Under the pieces are notes generated by a model that saw nothing but the letters and a program-made list of their open reading frames with translations, made no database searches and had not been told where the DNA came from. Both the position numbers and the translations under genes were made by a program. Positions 33,978-42,595 of a stretch of DNA of 48,943 nt are shown here, in pieces. The stretch is from positions 1 to 48,943 of the forward strand of contig JAFUCC010000039.1 of the NCBI GenBank assembly GCA_017459925.1. Direction: 5' to 3'. The number at the start of each line of letters is the position of its first letter. Within the stretch, counting starts at the first letter, position 1. The DNA is from Eggerthellaceae bacterium (GTDB taxonomy: Bacteria > Actinomycetota > Coriobacteriia > Coriobacteriales > Eggerthellaceae).

Positions 33978-34686
33978 GGCGCAGCCTCCGATCTACCCCG
34001 TCGAGGTGCACGCGCCTGGTCATCTCGCAAAGGCGCGATGCGATGGACCTGCCCACATCGCCCTCGGTCAGGCGCTGCGCGATTTCGCCCCGCGTGAAGT
34101 TGCTTGTCACGCCGATGGGCAGCATTGCGTTGTACCGGGCGTTAACGATGTCGAAAAGCCGCTCGCATGCGTATGGGGTCGGCGTTTCCTTCCCGAGATC
34201 GTCGAGCACGAGCACGTCGACGGTCGCAAGGCGCGCCGTCTGGTCGCGGTCCTCGGTCTTGCGCGAGCGCATGGCCTCCATGAGGTCGGGCACCACGACG
34301 AACCGCGCGCCGCATCCCATCTTGCACAGCGTTCGGAACACGGCCGCCGCGAGGTGCGTCTTGCCCGTGCCCTGCTGCCCGTCGATGAAAAAGCCCATGC
34401 CATCCCACCACAGGTCCGCGATGGCTTCGGCGTTCGGATGCTCGGCCCCGAGATAGCGTTCGGGGAGGCCGGCGCCCATCAGCCTGCGTATCTCCGAGTT
34501 GCGGCGTTCGGCCGCGAGGCGTTCTTCCTCCGCCTGCATTTCAGCGACGCGCGCGGCCGTGGCGCCGTCGCAGTGGCATCCCTTCCAACCCACCGGGCGC
34601 TCCACGCCTCCGAGGTTGACGGTGAGACGCTCAAGCGGCCGGCCGCAGAACTCGCACGCCTCCACGGTTTCAGTCGTATTGCTCAT
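33970..34686 (-). CDS. DnaC-like helicase loader ATPase
   Basis: 238 residues. An N-terminal zinc-finger-like 'CEFCGRP...GCHC' leads to an AAA+ core: Walker A 'GQQGTGKTHLAAAVF', Walker B 'VDVLVLDDLGKE', sensor 'PIGVTSNF', Arg finger region 'RSIASRLCEM'. Loads the replicative helicase at the phage origin with the preceding replication protein. GGAG precedes the ATG. It overlaps that protein's stop by 17 nt. Confidence 0.9.
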   Translation of the reverse strand: MSNTTETVEACEFCGRPLERLTVNLGGVERPVGWKGCHCDGATAARVAEMQAEEERLAAERRNSEIRRLMGAGLPERYLGAEHPNAEAIADLWWDGMGFFIDGQQGTGKTHLAAAVFRTLCKMGCGARFVVVPDLMEAMRSRKTEDRDQTARLATVDVLVLDDLGKETPTPYACERLFDIVNARYNAMLPIGVTSNFTRGEIAQRLTEGDVGRSIASRLCEMTRRVHLDGVDRRLRHG

Positions 34687-35302
34687 ATTCGCTCCGTTCT
34701 GCCGCAGATGCGCGGCTTTGGTTCATGTACTGCTCGAAGTGGTCGAGGCTGAACAGGGTGTTGGGGGTCAGGCAGTTCGCGAACTTCGTGCGTTGCCACT
34801 CGTCTCGCTTGTATTCGAGCATTGCGCGCACTTCGGCGAGCGTGTACTTGCCATCGAAGCGTACCAGCACGTTCGCGCACCTTGGCGGCATCGAGGTGTA
34901 GGACGTTCCGAGGACCTCGTTGAGTTGGCCGAGGCAGCGGTATGCGAAGGTTTCGGGCATCGCCGTTTCGTCGAAGGGGTCGCGTTCTTCAAGACTTTCT
35001 TCGATAGAAGAAAGTCCTTCCTCTTCCTCTTCCCGTGACGAAACTGGAACGCGCGCGGTTTTCGTTTCGCTTTCGTTCGCGTTTCCTTCGGGTTTCGTTT
35101 TGCGTCGGTTGCTCGAATTTCGGAGGGATTTATCCAAGGAAAAACGCACGCCTTCAAATCCCGTTTTCGCCTGCTCCGACTTGAAAACAGGCTCCTGACC
35201 TCCTGAATAGTAGTATTCGATGACGGCGGCGAAGTACTCCTGCCTCGCCGCCTTGCTCCTGATCGTCTCGCCGACCTTGTAGTAGCTGTCAAAGAAATTC
35301 AT
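34670..35302 (-). CDS. Phage replication protein (DUF6291 plus conserved phage C-terminal domain)
   Basis: 210 residues. The N-terminal 60 ('FDSYYKVGETIRSKAARQEYFAAVIEYYYSGG') resemble DUF6291. A low-complexity acidic linker (about 68-110) follows. The C terminus ('LNEVLGTSYTSMPPRCANVLVRFDGKYTLAEV', 'YKRDEWQRTKFANCLTPNTLF') matches the Phg_2220_C replication-associated domain. Together with the helicase loader it forms a replication module; the origin may lie within the linker-encoding DNA. Confidence 0.78.
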   Translation of the reverse strand: MNFFDSYYKVGETIRSKAARQEYFAAVIEYYYSGGQEPVFKSEQAKTGFEGVRFSLDKSLRNSSNRRKTKPEGNANESETKTARVPVSSREEEEEGLSSIEESLEERDPFDETAMPETFAYRCLGQLNEVLGTSYTSMPPRCANVLVRFDGKYTLAEVRAMLEYKRDEWQRTKFANCLTPNTLFSLDHFEQYMNQSRASAAERSEYEQYD

Positions 35303-35311
35303 GGCGGCCGC

Positions 35312-36223
35312 CTAAAAGTCGATGTCGTTCTCGGCGAGGTCGCACTCGTAGTCCGGCTCAGGCTCGGGTTCTGCGTACTTTTCGGCGAGGGCCTGCTTGT
35401 CCGCGATGATTCCGCCCACGTACTTCTCGACTTCCGCGATCTGCGAATCGCCCAGCTCGTCGGGCTCGCATCCGTAGGTCACATGAATCCAGCCCATGAG
35501 GCCCTTCTCCGGGTCTTGCTTGTCCTGTATGAGGATGCCGAGCGCCTTGGCGTCTGCGAACAGCTTGCGCAGGTTGTCGAGCCTCGCGGGGCGCCCGGGC
35601 GCCGTCTGCACAACCTCAGCCTGAATGGGAATCGGCGCGGGTTGGGGTTGCGGTGCCGGCGCGTCATCGGTTCCCATTTCGGAGGAATCGTACAGGCCGC
35701 CCAAGTCCTCGGGGAACGCCTCGCGCAGTGCGTGGCACATGGCGACCTTGCGTATCATCGTGCCCGGCATCTTCTTCCACGAGCTCTTGCCCGTGTTGTA
35801 TTCCGAGAGCGGGACTTCCTCGTAGATCGGCACGGCGTAGCCGTCAACGTGGACCTTGCACCAGCCGCCCACGAGCGTCTCGCCTTGCAGGGTCATGCAG
35901 CCCGGGCGCTGGATTATCTGCCCGTTGTTGATGACGGTGACGCCTGCCTCCATGCCCTTGAAGCGTTCGTTTCGATAGGCCCTTTTCGTGAACACCTCCT
36001 TACCCGGCACGATGGTGGCGGGGGAGTCCCCGTACTTCACGAGGTACGCCTCGTTTATGAACGGGTTGAGGCGGTTGGCCTTGCATAGCTGCATGAAGCG
36101 CATGAACTCGGCATCGGTGACGTTGCGGGCGTTCCCGCTCACCATGTACTGCGCCACCTTCGCCTGGGTCAGCTCGATGGCCTCGCCGTCTGCCGACTTG
36201 TAGCGGATTATCTCGTTAGCCAT
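35312..36223 (-). CDS. bet: Phage recombination protein Bet (single-strand annealing, RecT/Red-beta family)
   Basis: 303 residues from ATG 36223. 'VTDAEFMRFMQLCKANRLNPFINEAYLVKYGDSPATIVPGKEVFTKRAYRNERFKG' and 'GWCKVHVDGYAVPIYEEVPLSEYNTGKSSWKKMPGTMIRKVAMCHALREAFPEDLGGLYDSSEM' are diagnostic of Bet annealases. It promotes annealing of complementary single strands in phage recombination. The C-terminal region (about 190-303) is acidic. No exonuclease or SSB is adjacent. Confidence 0.92.
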   Translation of the reverse strand: MANEIIRYKSADGEAIELTQAKVAQYMVSGNARNVTDAEFMRFMQLCKANRLNPFINEAYLVKYGDSPATIVPGKEVFTKRAYRNERFKGMEAGVTVINNGQIIQRPGCMTLQGETLVGGWCKVHVDGYAVPIYEEVPLSEYNTGKSSWKKMPGTMIRKVAMCHALREAFPEDLGGLYDSSEMGTDDAPAPQPQPAPIPIQAEVVQTAPGRPARLDNLRKLFADAKALGILIQDKQDPEKGLMGWIHVTYGCEPDELGDSQIAEVEKYVGGIIADKQALAEKYAEPEPEPDYECDLAENDIDF

Positions 36224-37163
36224 TGAACGCCCCCTTGCATTTGATCGTGGCGCCCGTGATGCCCTCTGACTTGAGCAGGTTGGCAAGCGCCTGCGCGCGC
36301 TCCTTGGTTCCTACGAATTCGAGGGACAGGGCCCAAGTGAAAACCTCGGGAGACGGCGCCGTCGCGGGTTCTGGGGCGGGTTCCGGCTCCGGTGCGGGTG
36401 CGAACGCCTCCGCCTCGGTTTCCGCCCTCTGCTCCTGCTTCTCGGCCTTGAACGCCTCGGCTTCACGTTGGCGCCGCTCGAATTCCTCGCGTTGCCGTTC
36501 TTCCTCGTTGAGATCGTCCTCGAGTTGCAGGGCTTTCATGAGGTCGAGTGTTTCGCAGTAGAACTTGACCACTTCGGTCTTGTGCCTGAGCTCTTTCTTC
36601 TGAAGGGTCTGGTATCCCTCGTTCGCCTTGGCCGCCTTGTCGTACAGCTCGTTGACGGCCTTGCCGTTCTTCCACGCGGTATCGCCCAGCCACTTCTCGT
36701 CGATGACGGCATCGAACGGGATGACCTCGGCGAGCACGCCCACGCACCCGAGGTATTCTTCCTCGAGCTGAGCGCGGCGGTCTGAGCGGTCGAGGGCTTC
36801 CTTGTCCTTGAATACCTTGTCGAGCAGTCTGTGCGCGTCCTCCGCCTGGGCGATGACCGCATCCGCCTGCGCCTTGAAAGCGTCAAAGGGTTTCATGTGC
36901 TCTTTCTTGATGGCGGACACCTCGCCCTTCATGGCCTTTATGACCTTGTTTACGTCTGCGCGCAGGTCGTACACTTCGCGCTTGTCGAGCTCGCGCAGGC
37001 TTTCCTCGGTCATGCCCTGGTAGGGCTCCATGTAGGCGGTGACCTTCGCGCGACGATCTTCGAGGTATCCCTTCGCGTCGATGACCGCTGGCGTGAACGC
37101 CGGCTCGATGGCCGTCTGCTCGTCGATGACCTCGGCGGTCACTTCGATGGTTCCTTCTGTCAT
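36216..37163 (-). CDS. DUF1351 phage protein
   Basis: 315 residues, with GGGGAGGT before the ATG. Long helical coiled coils ('KVTAYMEPYQGMTEESLRELDKREVYDLRADVNKVIKAMKGEVSAIKKEHMKPFDAFK') and a charged region with Pro/Glu repeats ('PAPEPEPAPEPA') match DUF1351, regularly found beside RecT/Bet. It probably assists recombination. It overlaps bet by 8 nt. Confidence 0.8.
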   Translation of the reverse strand: MTEGTIEVTAEVIDEQTAIEPAFTPAVIDAKGYLEDRRAKVTAYMEPYQGMTEESLRELDKREVYDLRADVNKVIKAMKGEVSAIKKEHMKPFDAFKAQADAVIAQAEDAHRLLDKVFKDKEALDRSDRRAQLEEEYLGCVGVLAEVIPFDAVIDEKWLGDTAWKNGKAVNELYDKAAKANEGYQTLQKKELRHKTEVVKFYCETLDLMKALQLEDDLNEEERQREEFERRQREAEAFKAEKQEQRAETEAEAFAPAPEPEPAPEPATAPSPEVFTWALSLEFVGTKERAQALANLLKSEGITGATIKCKGAFNG

Positions 37164-37167
37164 TGCG

Positions 37168-38391
37168 TTACCTCCCCAGAAAGCCGGCTGCTTGGTTGTA
37201 GATTCCGATTTCCTCGTCGCTCGCCTCGTAGCCGTCGGCCATCATGGCGTCGAGGAGCGAGGTGTAGTTCTCGCAGTTGGCCCGCGCGAGCTCGCCCACG
37301 CTGTTCCAGATGCCGTAGACCGAGGAATCATGCGCGATGTACGCGGTGATGACTTCGGACGGCCCTGCCGGCACGGTGATGCCGTGCTTCTCGACGAATT
37401 CGCGAACGTTGGGGAACTTGAAGCGGCGCTCCTGGTTCTCCACGTAAGCGATCAGGGCGCGCGGGGACGAGAAGAACCAATTGTCGATAAGGTCGGCAAT
37501 CCACTCGGCGCGGCGCTGCCTGCCCTCGTTGAACTGCATGACGAGCACCTCGCGGGTAGCGGCCGCCTGTTCCTTGGCATCGTCGACCGCCTCTTCGTCC
37601 TCGGCGGGTTGGTAGATGGCGTAGAAGCCTGCGACGGTGTGCTCGGTGGCAACGCATCCCTCGGGCAGTTCTTCCGGGACCTCGGCCGGCTTCGACACCA
37701 CGGCCACGGCCCTCATTCCGGTCACGTCCTCCACGATGCCGATGCCGCGATCTTCGAGCGCGGAAACGACCGAGGATGCCCTTGCGGCTCTGGCCCGTTC
37801 CTTCTCAAGGCGTTCGAGCACGGCGGGGAACTCGCGCACCGTGCAGTTCGTGAGCGCCGCGACCGCTTCGGGGTCCTCCGCGAAGTCGGCCATCGCAATG
37901 AGGCGGTCGAGGGTCAAATCCTCGGCTGCATCGCCCGCCGCCTTGACTGACTTGCGGATGCGCCGCGATTGCTCCACGGTGATGCCGGCTTCCTCGCTCA
38001 CGTACTGGTCATCGCCGAACATCTGCAACTGCTGCACGATGCGCGACTTCTCGGAGGGCTCGTATTTCTTTTTCGTGTCGGTGTGGATGATCGCCTCGAT
38101 GGCCGCCTTGCGGCTGGTGTCATCGTCGATGACGGCGTGGCATTCCCTGGTGCCCAGCAGCTTCATGGCCTCGTAGCGGCTGCGCCCGGTCCTCACGTAG
38201 TAGATGCCGCCCTCGGGTATGACTGTTATGGGCTCGTCGGGCTCGCCCGTCTTGCGCATGCTCTCGGCGAGCTCCGCGACGTATTCCTGGTTCACCTTGA
38301 GCGAGTAATCGCGCTGGGCGAATTCGTTGCCGTACTCGTCGGCTAATGGGTACACGTCATCCAACTGGATGACTTCGAATCTCTTTCCCAT
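37168..38391 (-). CDS. ParB-like nuclease-domain protein
   Basis: 407 residues, with AGGAGG before the ATG. The N-terminal 170 show the ParB/Srx fold: 'VNQEYVAELAESMRKTGEPDEPITVIPEGGIYYVRTGRSRYEAMKLLG' with the catalytic-type GRSRYEA box, then a helix-turn-helix-like region ('YEPSEKSRIVQQLQMFG'). The C-terminal half is unique and acidic. Phage ParB-like proteins may nick DNA or regulate transcription. Confidence 0.8.
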   Translation of the reverse strand: MGKRFEVIQLDDVYPLADEYGNEFAQRDYSLKVNQEYVAELAESMRKTGEPDEPITVIPEGGIYYVRTGRSRYEAMKLLGTRECHAVIDDDTSRKAAIEAIIHTDTKKKYEPSEKSRIVQQLQMFGDDQYVSEEAGITVEQSRRIRKSVKAAGDAAEDLTLDRLIAMADFAEDPEAVAALTNCTVREFPAVLERLEKERARAARASSVVSALEDRGIGIVEDVTGMRAVAVVSKPAEVPEELPEGCVATEHTVAGFYAIYQPAEDEEAVDDAKEQAAATREVLVMQFNEGRQRRAEWIADLIDNWFFSSPRALIAYVENQERRFKFPNVREFVEKHGITVPAGPSEVITAYIAHDSSVYGIWNSVGELARANCENYTSLLDAMMADGYEASDEEIGIYNQAAGFLGR

Positions 38392-38420
38392 TTGTGCCTC
38401 CTATCAGGTCTTATAAACAA

Positions 38421-38978
38421 TTAGGTACTTTGTTTGGCTTTTTTCTCGATGCGTTCCTTGCGCTTCTGCGCCGCCTTTATCTCGCGCTTGAGGTTGGCAA
38501 CCTCTACGCGCTCGCAGGCCATCCGCCAATCGCGCCGCAGCTTTTGCCGCTGGTAGTTGGTCATACAGGCCGTGATGGTGGGCGAGGGCGGGTACGGTTC
38601 GCGCGAGCTTTCCGTTTCCGCCTCGGTGTCCTCGTATATGGCGCGCTGCTCTGGTGGAAGCTGGGCCAACAGGGCTGCGGTGCGTTCCTCGATCTTGGCG
38701 AGCTGTGCGCGCCTGCGGCATGGCTCGCAGAAGCCGTCCTTGCCCATGAGGGTCGAGGGGTTGCCGCATGCGGGGCAGACCACCTCGGCGGACGTGCAGA
38801 CCCGCAGCTCGATGGCATGGCCTTGGCGCTTGAGGTCGCGGACCCGCGCGTACACCGCAGAGCGCGAACGCTTGAGGTGCAGGCATATCTCGCGGCGCGG
38901 CACCTTGCCGGCGTTTTCCAGCAGGTAGCGGTCGTCGGCCGTGGTCCAAGGCGTCTGCTTCGTCCCCTTGCGCGTCAT
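38421..38978 (-). CDS. DNA-binding protein with SANT/Myb-like HTH and zinc finger
   Basis: 185 residues. The N terminus 'WTTADDRYLLENAGKVPRREICLHLKRSRSAVYARVRDLKRQG' is a SANT/GcrA-like helix-turn-helix. Two CxxC pairs ('VCPACGNPSTLMGKDGFCEPCRRR') form a zinc ribbon. The long helical C terminus is basic. Probable regulator of late or early transcription. The 30-nt gap to the ParB-like gene has no other feature. Confidence 0.72.
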   Translation of the reverse strand: MTRKGTKQTPWTTADDRYLLENAGKVPRREICLHLKRSRSAVYARVRDLKRQGHAIELRVCTSAEVVCPACGNPSTLMGKDGFCEPCRRRAQLAKIEERTAALLAQLPPEQRAIYEDTEAETESSREPYPPSPTITACMTNYQRQKLRRDWRMACERVEVANLKREIKAAQKRKERIEKKAKQST

Positions 38979-39475
38979 CGGCGGACCTCGCAGTACGTGA
39001 CCTCGATCTCGTACCAGTCCATCTCGCCGAAGCGCGGCGCGGCTTCCGCAACGAGCCCGACCACCTGCTTGTCGTCGCGGTACGCCACGCCGGTGAGCGC
39101 GTCCATCACGAGCTTCGCGACGTTGTCAACGTCCGGCTTGTAGGTGTCCTGCTCGATGACATGGCGCCGCCTGTTCTCTTTCGTTGCCTTGCGGTGGTAC
39201 ACGAGGGCGAACAGGACGGGGCCGTTGAAGTTCGCGCGAATCCTCCCGCGCGCGAGCTCGTAGCGGTCATGGATGCGCTTCTGGGCCTTTGCGTGGCGGT
39301 CCGGCACGTACATGCGCACGTTGCCGCCCCTTCCGTCGGCCCTGGGGCGCATGGCCCCGATGACCTTCTCAAGGTCGGGCGCGTTGCACGGTATGCGCGT
39401 GCGTACCGTCTCTATCTCGATAAGCCCGAGGTGTTCCAGCATGGGCGCGCGCATCTGCTCCAGGTGCTCGTTCAT
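38975..39475 (-). CDS. rusA: Holliday junction resolvase RusA
   Basis: 166 residues. The RusA signature 'DTYKPDVDNVAKLVMDALTGVAYRDDKQVV' carries the catalytic aspartates. Cleaves Holliday junctions in phage recombination, probably working with Bet. An N-terminal extension of about 25 residues precedes the usual domain. Overlaps both neighbours by 4 nt. Confidence 0.9.
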   Translation of the reverse strand: MNEHLEQMRAPMLEHLGLIEIETVRTRIPCNAPDLEKVIGAMRPRADGRGGNVRMYVPDRHAKAQKRIHDRYELARGRIRANFNGPVLFALVYHRKATKENRRRHVIEQDTYKPDVDNVAKLVMDALTGVAYRDDKQVVGLVAEAAPRFGEMDWYEIEVTYCEVRR

Positions 39476-39879
39476 GCTGCGCTCACGTCCTCCATGCCCA
39501 CGAGCTTCTCGGCTTCGAAGCGGTCACGGGCCAGGAAGGTTGTGCTCGTGTTCACGACCTCCCGCCATATTTCCTCGAGGTCGATCTCGTCGAGTTTCGA
39601 GCGGCGGAAGTTGATGGTCCTGGCAAGCCTCGGGCGCAGCATGACCATGTAGCGCGTGAGCGCCGGGTACAGCGTGCGGTTGTGGCTGAAAACGTCGGCC
39701 ACGTCGATGGTCATGCCCATGGCCCTGGCATACGATTCGATCTCGCCCTGCTTCGTGCAGGGGTTGCCGATGTCTACCTGGTGGTGCATGATCGCCATGA
39801 GGGCGCGGAAATCGCGGGGGTTCGCCTTAATCCAGTAGCAGGCATCCTTCGCGATGTTCTGGGCGGTCTGCTCAGCCAT
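39472..39879 (-). CDS. Phage early protein of unknown function
   Basis: 135 residues, mainly helical ('NIAKDACYWIKANPRDFRALMAIMHHQVDIGNP', 'GEIESYARAMGMTIDVADVFSHNRTLYPALTRYMVML'). The layout hints at a winged-helix fold but no family is recognised. It overlaps neighbouring genes by a few nt in the early operon. Confidence 0.6.
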   Translation of the reverse strand: MAEQTAQNIAKDACYWIKANPRDFRALMAIMHHQVDIGNPCTKQGEIESYARAMGMTIDVADVFSHNRTLYPALTRYMVMLRPRLARTINFRRSKLDEIDLEEIWREVVNTSTTFLARDRFEAEKLVGMEDVSAA

Positions 39880-40093
39880 GGTACGCCGCCTTCGCGTCCT
39901 CGTAGCCGTCCACGTAGCCGCGCTGGTACATGGCGGACACGCCCCACACGAGGCACAGGCACAGCACCAGCATGGTGATGGCGAATATGCCGTCCTTGGC
40001 GGCCGGTGTTAAACTGATGCCGCCGCGTTTCGTGGTGTGGCGCGCTTTTCGTTGGTAGCGGGGGCGCGCCTCTTTCGTCGTGGCCGTGTCCAT
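39872..40093 (-). CDS. Small single-pass membrane protein
   Basis: 73 residues from ATG 40093. A basic N terminus (about 1-33) precedes one hydrophobic helix ('IFAITMLVLCLCLVWGVSAMY') and a short 'GYVDGYEDAKAAYHG' tail. The tail pattern is common in small phage membrane proteins encoded in early regions. The ribosome site is weak. Confidence 0.55.
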   Translation of the reverse strand: MDTATTKEARPRYQRKARHTTKRGGISLTPAAKDGIFAITMLVLCLCLVWGVSAMYQRGYVDGYEDAKAAYHG

Positions 40094-40097
40094 GTCG

Positions 40098-40484
40098 TTA
40101 CGCCGCATCTGCGCCGAAGATGGCGTCGAGCTCGTCATCGGGCGCGTACTCCTGGGCAGCCGGCGGGAGGTCGGCTTCCCCTTCGGAATCGTCATCTTCC
40201 TCGGGTTCATCGGCTTCACCTTTCTCAAGGTCCTCGGCTTCGTCGATGGTCATCTGGTCCTCGTCGGGTTCCTGGTCGATGATCTCGCCGGTGCTCGCTT
40301 CGAGCAGCAGCACCGCCTGGTCGCTGGAAATGTCGAGCGTGACCTTCTCGCCCGTGAGAAGCGCGAGCGTCGGGAGCGTGTAACGGTCATCCGCCCCGAC
40401 TTCGAACTTGAGGACGATCTTTCCGCCCTTGATGTTGCAATCGGTGAAGCTCGCCCTCACCTGCGTGTGCCTGTAGTGGCTCAT
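40098..40484 (-). CDS. Phage early protein with acidic C terminus
   Basis: 128 residues from ATG 40484, with AAGGGAAA upstream. The beta N-terminal part 'VRASFTDCNIKGGKIVLKFEVGADDRYTLPTLALLTGEKVTLDISSDQ' is followed by a strongly acidic tail (about 75-115). Such a profile recalls single-strand-binding or DNA-mimic proteins, but no family is claimed. Confidence 0.6.
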   Translation of the reverse strand: MSHYRHTQVRASFTDCNIKGGKIVLKFEVGADDRYTLPTLALLTGEKVTLDISSDQAVLLLEASTGEIIDQEPDEDQMTIDEAEDLEKGEADEPEEDDDSEGEADLPPAAQEYAPDDELDAIFGADAA

Positions 40485-40501
40485 GTGTTTCCCTTCTCTC
40501 G

Positions 40502-40801
40502 TCATGCCAATGCCAGCATCGGGTTCTCGCTGCGCAGGATGCGCCACACCTGCCCGACCTTGCGCCCCTTGAGCTGTCCCGTCTTGCAGTACTCGCGCAC
40601 GGTCTTGGGCGCTATGCCAAGCTCGTCCGCAACCTCGTCGACGGTCATTGCGTTGGGCGCGAACTTCGGCTGCTCGGGTTCTGGCTCGGGTATCTCGTTC
40701 AAGCGAAGCAGCCGCAGCTCCGGGCCTTGTGCGTAGATGACCGCCCATCGCGCGTTCGCTAATGTGAGAATGTCCCCGGTCTTTGGGTCCAAGCTCGCCA
40801 T
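40502..40801 (-). CDS. Excisionase-like helix-turn-helix protein
   Basis: 99 residues, with GGAGG before the ATG. The C-terminal 'MTVDEVADELGIAPKTVREYCKTGQLKGRKVGQVWRI' is a MerR/Xis-type HTH_17 domain. It may be the directionality factor that turns integrase toward excision, or a transcription regulator. The N-terminal half is a small beta domain. Confidence 0.7.
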   Translation of the reverse strand: MASLDPKTGDILTLANARWAVIYAQGPELRLLRLNEIPEPEPEQPKFAPNAMTVDEVADELGIAPKTVREYCKTGQLKGRKVGQVWRILRSENPMLALA

Positions 40802-40818
40802 GCTCTTGCCTCCTTCCC

Positions 40819-41043
40819 TTAGCTCGCCTTTCGGATTCGTCCCGCGAACTCGTCGAGGTCCATGTCGAACACGTCGGCGAGCCTGCAGGCGTTTTCAAGG
40901 CTGATGCCGTTCTCGGCGTTCTCGTATGCCTTGATCGTGCTGGCCGGGATTTCCGAGACTTCCGCCAACTTCTCGCGGCTCCACCTGCGTCGGTTGCGCT
41001 CCGCGAGGATGTTTCCGGCGATCGTCTCCTTGTCGAAGCCCAT
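40819..41043 (-). CDS. Cro/XRE-family DNA-binding protein
   Basis: 74 residues with a strong AAGGAGGTG site. 'NILAERNRRRWSREKLAEVSEIPASTIKAYENAENGISLENACRLADVFDMDLDEF' is a complete XRE HTH domain. As the first regulator transcribed opposite to the repressor it may be the Cro equivalent. The 115-nt gap upstream holds a perfect AGGGCACCCA/TGGGTGCCCT inverted pair (41075-41084, 41127-41136). Confidence 0.8.
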   Translation of the reverse strand: MGFDKETIAGNILAERNRRRWSREKLAEVSEIPASTIKAYENAENGISLENACRLADVFDMDLDEFAGRIRKAS

Positions 41044-41158
41044 CTAATTCACCTCCTTAGATCGTTGGCGCCGAAGGGCACCCACGGAGGCGATGTGAGA
41101 AAAGGATGAAAGCCCCACCGCCCCCATGGGTGCCCTGCGTTGCAGGGCCCTCGGTCGG

Positions 41159-41365
41159 CTACACTGTCTCCTCGATGTAGCTGCGCACTCCGCTGCAAAT
41201 GAGTGCGGTGGCCTTTTCCTCGAAGTCACCCGAGCCCCCGAAGAAACTGAGCAGTTCGGAGAGCAGTTGCGAATAATCGCCGTAGGTGAGGCAATACTCG
41301 TCGATGGCGTCCTCTACGCAATCGAAACGTCGGTCGTTCGTAATCTGTTCGAGCTTGCTTGCCAT
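41159..41365 (-). CDS. Small acidic early phage protein
   Basis: 68 residues, with AAGGGGA before the ATG. 'RFDCVEDAIDEYCLTYGDYSQLLSELLSFFGG' is acidic and helical. No domain is recognised. It is the first gene of the leftward early operon. Confidence 0.6.
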   Translation of the reverse strand: MASKLEQITNDRRFDCVEDAIDEYCLTYGDYSQLLSELLSFFGGSGDFEEKATALICSGVRSYIEETV

Positions 41366-41606
41366 GCGGGTCCCCTTCTCGTCGTGTCTTGCCCTAGGTC
41401 AAGAGTTGTGGGATGGTTTCTTGCCCCTTCGGTACAAGAAACCAAGCACCCTCCCTTGCCTAACTCTCGCCAAAATTAGTCAAAATCAGATTAACTATTT
41501 GGCATAGTAATCTGCACAAGACTAAAAAGCAACCCTATTTTGCTTAAAATGTTGTGGATTTAATCTTTTTGGGATAAAATCCCGTCTCGCATAGGAGGTT
41601 CAAACG
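41366..41606. promoter_or_regulatory. Divergent control region between repressor and early operon
   Basis: A 241-nt AT-rich stretch between divergent genes, the expected immunity region. For the repressor, TTGTGG (41552-41557), a 17-nt spacer and TAAAAT (41575-41580) make a good promoter. A perfect 9-bp inverted repeat GGTTTCTTG/CAAGAAACC (41415-41423, 41435-41443) next to the leftward gene may be an operator. Leftward promoter not clearly seen. Confidence 0.65.
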
Positions 41607-41984
41607 ATGAAGACACGATTGCAGGAACTCCGAAAAGCGGCAGGCTTCAAGAGCGCCAAGGCGTTCGCTGAGAGCTATGGAGTCAACTTGAACACGTACA
41701 CGGGATACGAGCAGGGAAAGCCGTTGTCTCTTGAGCAGGCTTGGGCGTTCGCTGATTTCTTCGACTGCTCGCTTGACGAGCTCGCGGGGCGCGATCGCCC
41801 GAAGCGCGACTATGCCGACCCGCAGCAGGCTCAGCTCAACGCCATGTACGAGCGGCTCGAGGATTCGGGAAAGAGCGCGGCGCTCGGTTCGATTCGCGGC
41901 ATCCTGGACCAGCAGGGGCGCGACAAAAGCAGCGCGCCGGATAGCGGCGCTGGGCATCAAGGTGATCGTAGGCGGACGGCGTAG
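41607..41984 (+). CDS. Phage repressor, XRE family (CI-like)
   Basis: 125 residues with a strong AGGAGG site. The N-terminal HTH 'LQELRKAAGFKSAKAFAESYGVNLNTYTGYEQGKPLSLEQAWAFADFFDCSLDELAG' is complete. The short C-terminal part lacks an S24 peptidase domain, so SOS self-cleavage is not expected. Position opposite the early operon and upstream of integrase suggests it maintains lysogeny. Confidence 0.82.
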   Translation: MKTRLQELRKAAGFKSAKAFAESYGVNLNTYTGYEQGKPLSLEQAWAFADFFDCSLDELAGRDRPKRDYADPQQAQLNAMYERLEDSGKSAALGSIRGILDQQGRDKSSAPDSGAGHQGDRRRTA

Positions 41985-42009
41985 CCGTTCAGAATAGAAA
42001 GGGGAAAGT

Positions 42010-42501
42010 ATGAGGAAACTGGCAATTATGGCGGCGTCGGCTTGCCTCGCCCTTGCGTTGGCAGGGTGCGGCGGCTCGGCGGCATCGAGCAGCGCGAGCG
42101 CGTCGGCGGACACCCCGAGCGCATCGGCTTCGAGTGCTTCCGCGTCTGCGGCCGCAGCCGACTTCGACGGTTCGGGGTTCTCGGACACCGGCGCCGGCGT
42201 GATGACCTTGCGCACGGCAGGCGGCACGACCGAGAACGGCAACGTCCCGCAGGTCGCGGCGAGCAGCACCACGGCCATGGTGCAGATCGAGCTCGACTAC
42301 GATGGCGGCGATGGGACCGTCTGCACCGTCTACATCGATGGGATGGAAACCGATAAGATGAACGCCGCCGACCGTTCGCAGAACACGCTCAACCTCGAAG
42401 GTGATGCGCTCGCCGCTGGAACGCACAAGGTTGAGATGGTGGCCATGGACGGCGCCGCGCCGAAGATCTACAAGTCGGCCGAGTATGAGATTGTGAGCTA
42501 A
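42010..42501 (+). CDS. Prophage-encoded lipoprotein (candidate lysogenic conversion / superinfection exclusion factor)
   Basis: 163 residues, with AAAGGGGAAA before the ATG. The signal peptide ends in a lipobox LAGC with Cys20, followed by a Ser/Ala-rich linker (about 22-50). A beta domain comes next ('MVQIELDYDGGDGTVCTVYIDGMETDKM', 'LAAGTHKVEMVAMDG'). It lies between repressor and integrase on the strand expressed in lysogeny, so it is probably made by the prophage. Surface lipoproteins in this slot often block DNA injection by related phages; that is inference. Confidence 0.75.
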   Translation: MRKLAIMAASACLALALAGCGGSAASSSASASADTPSASASSASASAAAADFDGSGFSDTGAGVMTLRTAGGTTENGNVPQVAASSTTAMVQIELDYDGGDGTVCTVYIDGMETDKMNAADRSQNTLNLEGDALAAGTHKVEMVAMDGAAPKIYKSAEYEIVS

Positions 42502-42510
42502 TACAGATAG

Positions 42511-42547
42511 GCCACCGCGCATATGGGTGGCAACCCTGCGCGGTGGC
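42511..42547 (+). terminator. Strong hairpin after the lipoprotein gene
   Basis: GCCACCGCGC (42511-42520) pairs perfectly with GCGCGGTGGC (42538-42547). No T run follows, so it is either a weak terminator or an mRNA-stabilising stem between the lipoprotein and integrase genes. Confidence 0.5.
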
Positions 42548-42595
42548 TCCGTGAAGTATCCAACCTAATAAAAGGAAGGACGTGAACATTCTATC

